NCBI GenBank assembly: GCA_001604495.1
Contig: LVBR01000076.1
Location: forward strand, 1 to 7,972
DNA length: 7,972 bases
Source: Acholeplasmatales bacterium Tener_01
Lineage (GTDB): Bacteria > Bacillota_I > Bacilli_A > ML615J-28 > CAG-698
Direction of reading: 5' to 3'
In this document: positions 5,881 through 7,972 of the stretch, one piece after another
Layout of the letters: each line of letters begins with the position of its first letter
How positions within the stretch are numbered: position 1 is the stretch's first letter
Notes under the pieces: model-generated
Database searches by the model: none
Told to the model about the DNA's origin: nothing
The model's input: the letters and a program-made list of their open reading frames with translations, nothing else
Position numbers and translations under genes: made by a program

Positions 5881-7122
5881 CTAAAACTCCATTTCCATTA
5901 AATCATCTAATGTTACTTCAATTGTATTATCATTTGCTAGGTTCTTATATTCAAATATACCTTCACTAGCTTTTCTACCAACAACAATTCGATTTCTGAT
6001 TCCGATTAAATCGGCATCTTTGAATTTTGATCCTGGGCTTTCACCACGATCATCAAATAAGCAATCGTAACCTTTTGCTTCTAATTTTTGTAATACTTCT
6101 AGTGCTTTATCGTAAGCAGGTGTTCCTTCTTTATCTAAAGGAATAATATGAATTTCAAATGGGCTGATTTCTTCTGGCCAAACAGCTTTATCATCACGAT
6201 AATGTTGTTCTAAAACAGCCATTAGTAATCTACTAACACCAATTCCATAGCATCCCATGATAATTGGTTTAGATTTTCCATCTTTATCAACAAACACACA
6301 CTTCATTGGTTCAGAATATTTTGTTCCAAGTTTGAATATGTGACCAGCTTCAATTCCTTTAGCTAATTTAATAGTACCTTTACCATCAGGTGATGGATCG
6401 CCTTCTTTTAAATCCATTAGTTCAACGTTACATGCGAATTCACTTTCATCGCTATAAGCGATTGTATCTTCACCAATGTCACATAAAACCATGAATTCTT
6501 CACTGTTCTTACCACCGATATTACCGCTGTCAGCACGAACAATACGATATTTAAGGTCAAGTCTATCTAAAATATTTTGGTATGCTTTTCTAACCTTTAA
6601 ATACCACTCATCTAAATCTTCTTGAGTACTACTAAATGTGTATAAATCTTTCATGATAAATTCTCTACCACGCATAAGACCAAATCTTGGACGGAATTCA
6701 TCTCTAAATTTAGTTTGAATTTGGTATAAAGCTAGGGGCAGATTCTTATAACTTTTAACATGATCACGAACGATTGAAGTAATTACTTCTTCGTGAGTTG
6801 GTCCAAGGCAAAATTCACGGTCGTGTCTGTCACTCAGACGCATTAATTCTTTTCCGTATGCATCCCATCTACCACTTTCAACCCATAAATCTTTAGATTG
6901 TAAACTTGGCATAAGTAGTTCACTACAACCAATGTTATCAAGTTCATAGCGAATGATGTTTTCAATCTTTTTAATTACGCGATATCCTAGAGGTAGATAT
7001 GTATAAACACCAGCTGCTCCTTGTTTAATGTAACCGCCACGAAGTAATATCTTATGACTGATTACTTCAGCCTCTTTTGGCATATCTCTTAATGTTGGTG
7101 CAAATAATAATGATTGTTTCAT
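5881..7122 (-). CDS. proS: Prolyl-tRNA synthetase, bacterial type lacking the INS editing domain, 413 aa
   Basis: ProRS charges tRNA-Pro with proline in the cytosol. This is the bacterial type by its N-terminus (QSLLFAPTLRDMPKEAEVIS) and class II motifs: GPTHEE (107-112), motif 2 FRDEFRPRFGLMRGREFIMKD (139-159), GGKNSEEFMV (203-212), and motif 3 GCYGIGVSR (290-298). An anticodon-binding domain fills about 318-413. Bacterial ProRS is usually about 570 residues, with an INS domain of about 180 residues between motifs 2 and 3 that hydrolyses mischarged Ala-tRNA-Pro. Here sequence that normally precedes INS (IAYSDESEFACNVE, to about 234) runs straight into sequence that normally follows it (GDPSPDGKGT, from 241). 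The reading frame is intact, so this is a clean domain loss rather than a frameshift. The start ATG follows AGGGGG (7128-7133) at 5 nt and sits 2 nt after the rseP stop, matching the rasP-proS order of Bacillota. Confidence 0.96.
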   Translation of the reverse strand: MKQSLLFAPTLRDMPKEAEVISHKILLRGGYIKQGAAGVYTYLPLGYRVIKKIENIIRYELDNIGCSELLMPSLQSKDLWVESGRWDAYGKELMRLSDRHDREFCLGPTHEEVITSIVRDHVKSYKNLPLALYQIQTKFRDEFRPRFGLMRGREFIMKDLYTFSSTQEDLDEWYLKVRKAYQNILDRLDLKYRIVRADSGNIGGKNSEEFMVLCDIGEDTIAYSDESEFACNVELMDLKEGDPSPDGKGTIKLAKGIEAGHIFKLGTKYSEPMKCVFVDKDGKSKPIIMGCYGIGVSRLLMAVLEQHYRDDKAVWPEEISPFEIHIIPLDKEGTPAYDKALEVLQKLEAKGYDCLFDDRGESPGSKFKDADLIGIRNRIVVGRKASEGIFEYKNLANDNTIEVTLDDLMEMEF

Positions 7123-7124
7123 TT

Positions 7125-7972
7125 TTACCCCCTACAACTCTTAATTATATTACTAATATCACCAAATGTGATATAAATCATTAATCCAAATAATAAAATC
7201 ATTGTAACTGTTATTAAAATAGTTTCAACTCTCGCATTTGGTTTCTTCTTAGTTATCGCTTCATACGCAACAAATACTAGTCTTCCACCATCAAGTGCAG
7301 GTATCGGAAGTAAATTCATAATACCAATATTGATGCTTAGTAGTCCAGTTAAGTTAAGAAGTGATACTATTCCTTGACCAGCCGCAACTTTAGTTAAACT
7401 AAAGATTCCAACAGGCCCACTCATATCTTTAATACCAACGCCACCAGTGAATAATAATCCTAAAGTCTTAAAAACAACTGTGGCACTATTAACTGTTCTT
7501 TTACCACTATATACAAAACTTTGTAACAAATTGAATTTATATTCAGGACTTACCCCTATAACACTCTTAATTGCAGGGTATGTATCACCACTAGTTGATG
7601 CTTGTGATTCCATAAGTTTTTTAGCATATGGTTGAATTGAAATATCAATTACTTCACCATCACGTAAAACACTTAAATTGATAAGTTCTTTGTCTTCACC
7701 GATATATTCATTAAATAATTTATAGATTTCACTATTAGATTTAATAGCTACTCCATCAATTTCAAGGATTATATCATCGCGTTTAAGTTCTTTGTTACTG
7801 CCACTCTTACGATCATATAAACTATATCCTGAAACCATAAACTTAACTGATGTGAATCTTTCACCATTAGAATAGAATAAATCACTTGCCAAAACATTCA
7901 TTTCTTTAGTTTCATTACCAGTTTTATATGTAATAGTGATATCACTTGTTAGGTTATTTACTAAATAATAAT
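7125..7972 (-). CDS. rseP: RseP/RasP-family site-2 metalloprotease, C-terminal part (N-terminus off the window)
   Basis: This intramembrane zinc protease cuts membrane-bound anti-sigma factors and remnant signal peptides. About 282 codons are visible. The frame stays open from the right edge through the ATG at 7901, which lacks a ribosome binding site and is internal, so the HExxH half of the active site lies beyond the window. Seen are a PDZ domain (roughly 7700-7840, with RDDIILEIDGVAI), then membrane segments, SGPVGIFSLT (near 7400-7430), and the second zinc motif NLLPIPALDGGRL (7284-7322; Asp codon 7290-7292), with a closing transmembrane helix. One PDZ domain is evident in the visible part, as in Bacillus RasP rather than the double PDZ of E. 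coli RseP. The stop is 2 nt before proS, the usual Bacillota neighbour. Family confident; the exact substrate is unknown. Confidence 0.93.
   Translation of the reverse strand, partial: YYLVNNLTSDITITYKTGNETKEMNVLASDLFYSNGERFTSVKFMVSGYSLYDRKSGSNKELKRDDIILEIDGVAIKSNSEIYKLFNEYIGEDKELINLSVLRDGEVIDISIQPYAKKLMESQASTSGDTYPAIKSVIGVSPEYKFNLLQSFVYSGKRTVNSATVVFKTLGLLFTGGVGIKDMSGPVGIFSLTKVAAGQGIVSLLNLTGLLSINIGIMNLLPIPALDGGRLVFVAYEAITKKKPNARVETILITVTMILLFGLMIYITFGDISNIIKSCRG

Noticed and set aside
7125..7901. ATG at 7901 as the start of the protease gene
   Set aside because: The frame is open upstream to the edge of the window, no Shine-Dalgarno precedes this ATG, and it would begin inside the protein just ahead of the PDZ domain. 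The gene is partial instead.
1..7972. Defence system, prophage, insertion sequence, CRISPR array, tRNA, rRNA or riboswitch
   Set aside because: I looked on both strands and in all gaps between genes and saw no transposase, integrase, repeat-spacer pattern, structured leader or RNA gene; the longest gap is about 110 bp and is explained by terminators and promoters.

Overview
The window is a low-GC stretch of bacterial chromosome with every credible gene on the minus strand, so transcription runs from high to low coordinates. The AT-rich composition, strong AGGAGG-type ribosome binding sites, tight gene packing and gene content (site-2 protease, ProRS, NagA, Lgt, CNNM/CorC proteins) point to a Bacillota lineage, perhaps near the Erysipelotrichia/RF39/Mollicutes-related Bacilli. 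TGA is used as a stop (1587-1589), which argues against the Mycoplasma code. The exact taxon cannot be read from the sequence.

Layout in transcription order. (1) A run of three genes: the C-terminal part of an RseP/RasP-type site-2 protease (right edge), a prolyl-tRNA synthetase without its editing insertion, and N-acetylglucosamine-6-phosphate deacetylase. Gaps between them are 2 nt, and the run closes with a hairpin terminator whose loop holds the nagA stop codon. (2) A second unit starts at an extended -10 promoter near 4656-4664, overlapped on its upstream side by a perfect 8-bp inverted repeat. It carries an unrecognised three-helix membrane protein with a possible Nudix-like cytosolic domain, then lgt, whose product has an unusual C-terminal tail of about 145 residues. 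A modest hairpin ends it. (3) A third unit starts at a TTGACA-17-TAGAAT promoter that overlaps the end of that hairpin. It carries two overlapping CNNM/CorC-family membrane proteins, the first short and the second full length. (4) A terminator-like hairpin overlaps the end of the second of these and abuts the ribosome binding site of a T4 Pnk-like P-loop kinase gene that runs off the left edge.

Functionally this is mostly housekeeping: envelope proteolysis and lipoprotein maturation (RseP, Lgt), tRNA charging, amino-sugar recycling into wall precursors or glycolysis, and divalent cation handling. I see no defence system, mobile element, CRISPR array or RNA gene. The most interesting points are the editing-domain-less ProRS, the acidic-then-basic tail on Lgt, the paired CNNM paralogues with complementary changes at a conserved Asn motif, and the unknown membrane protein next to lgt.
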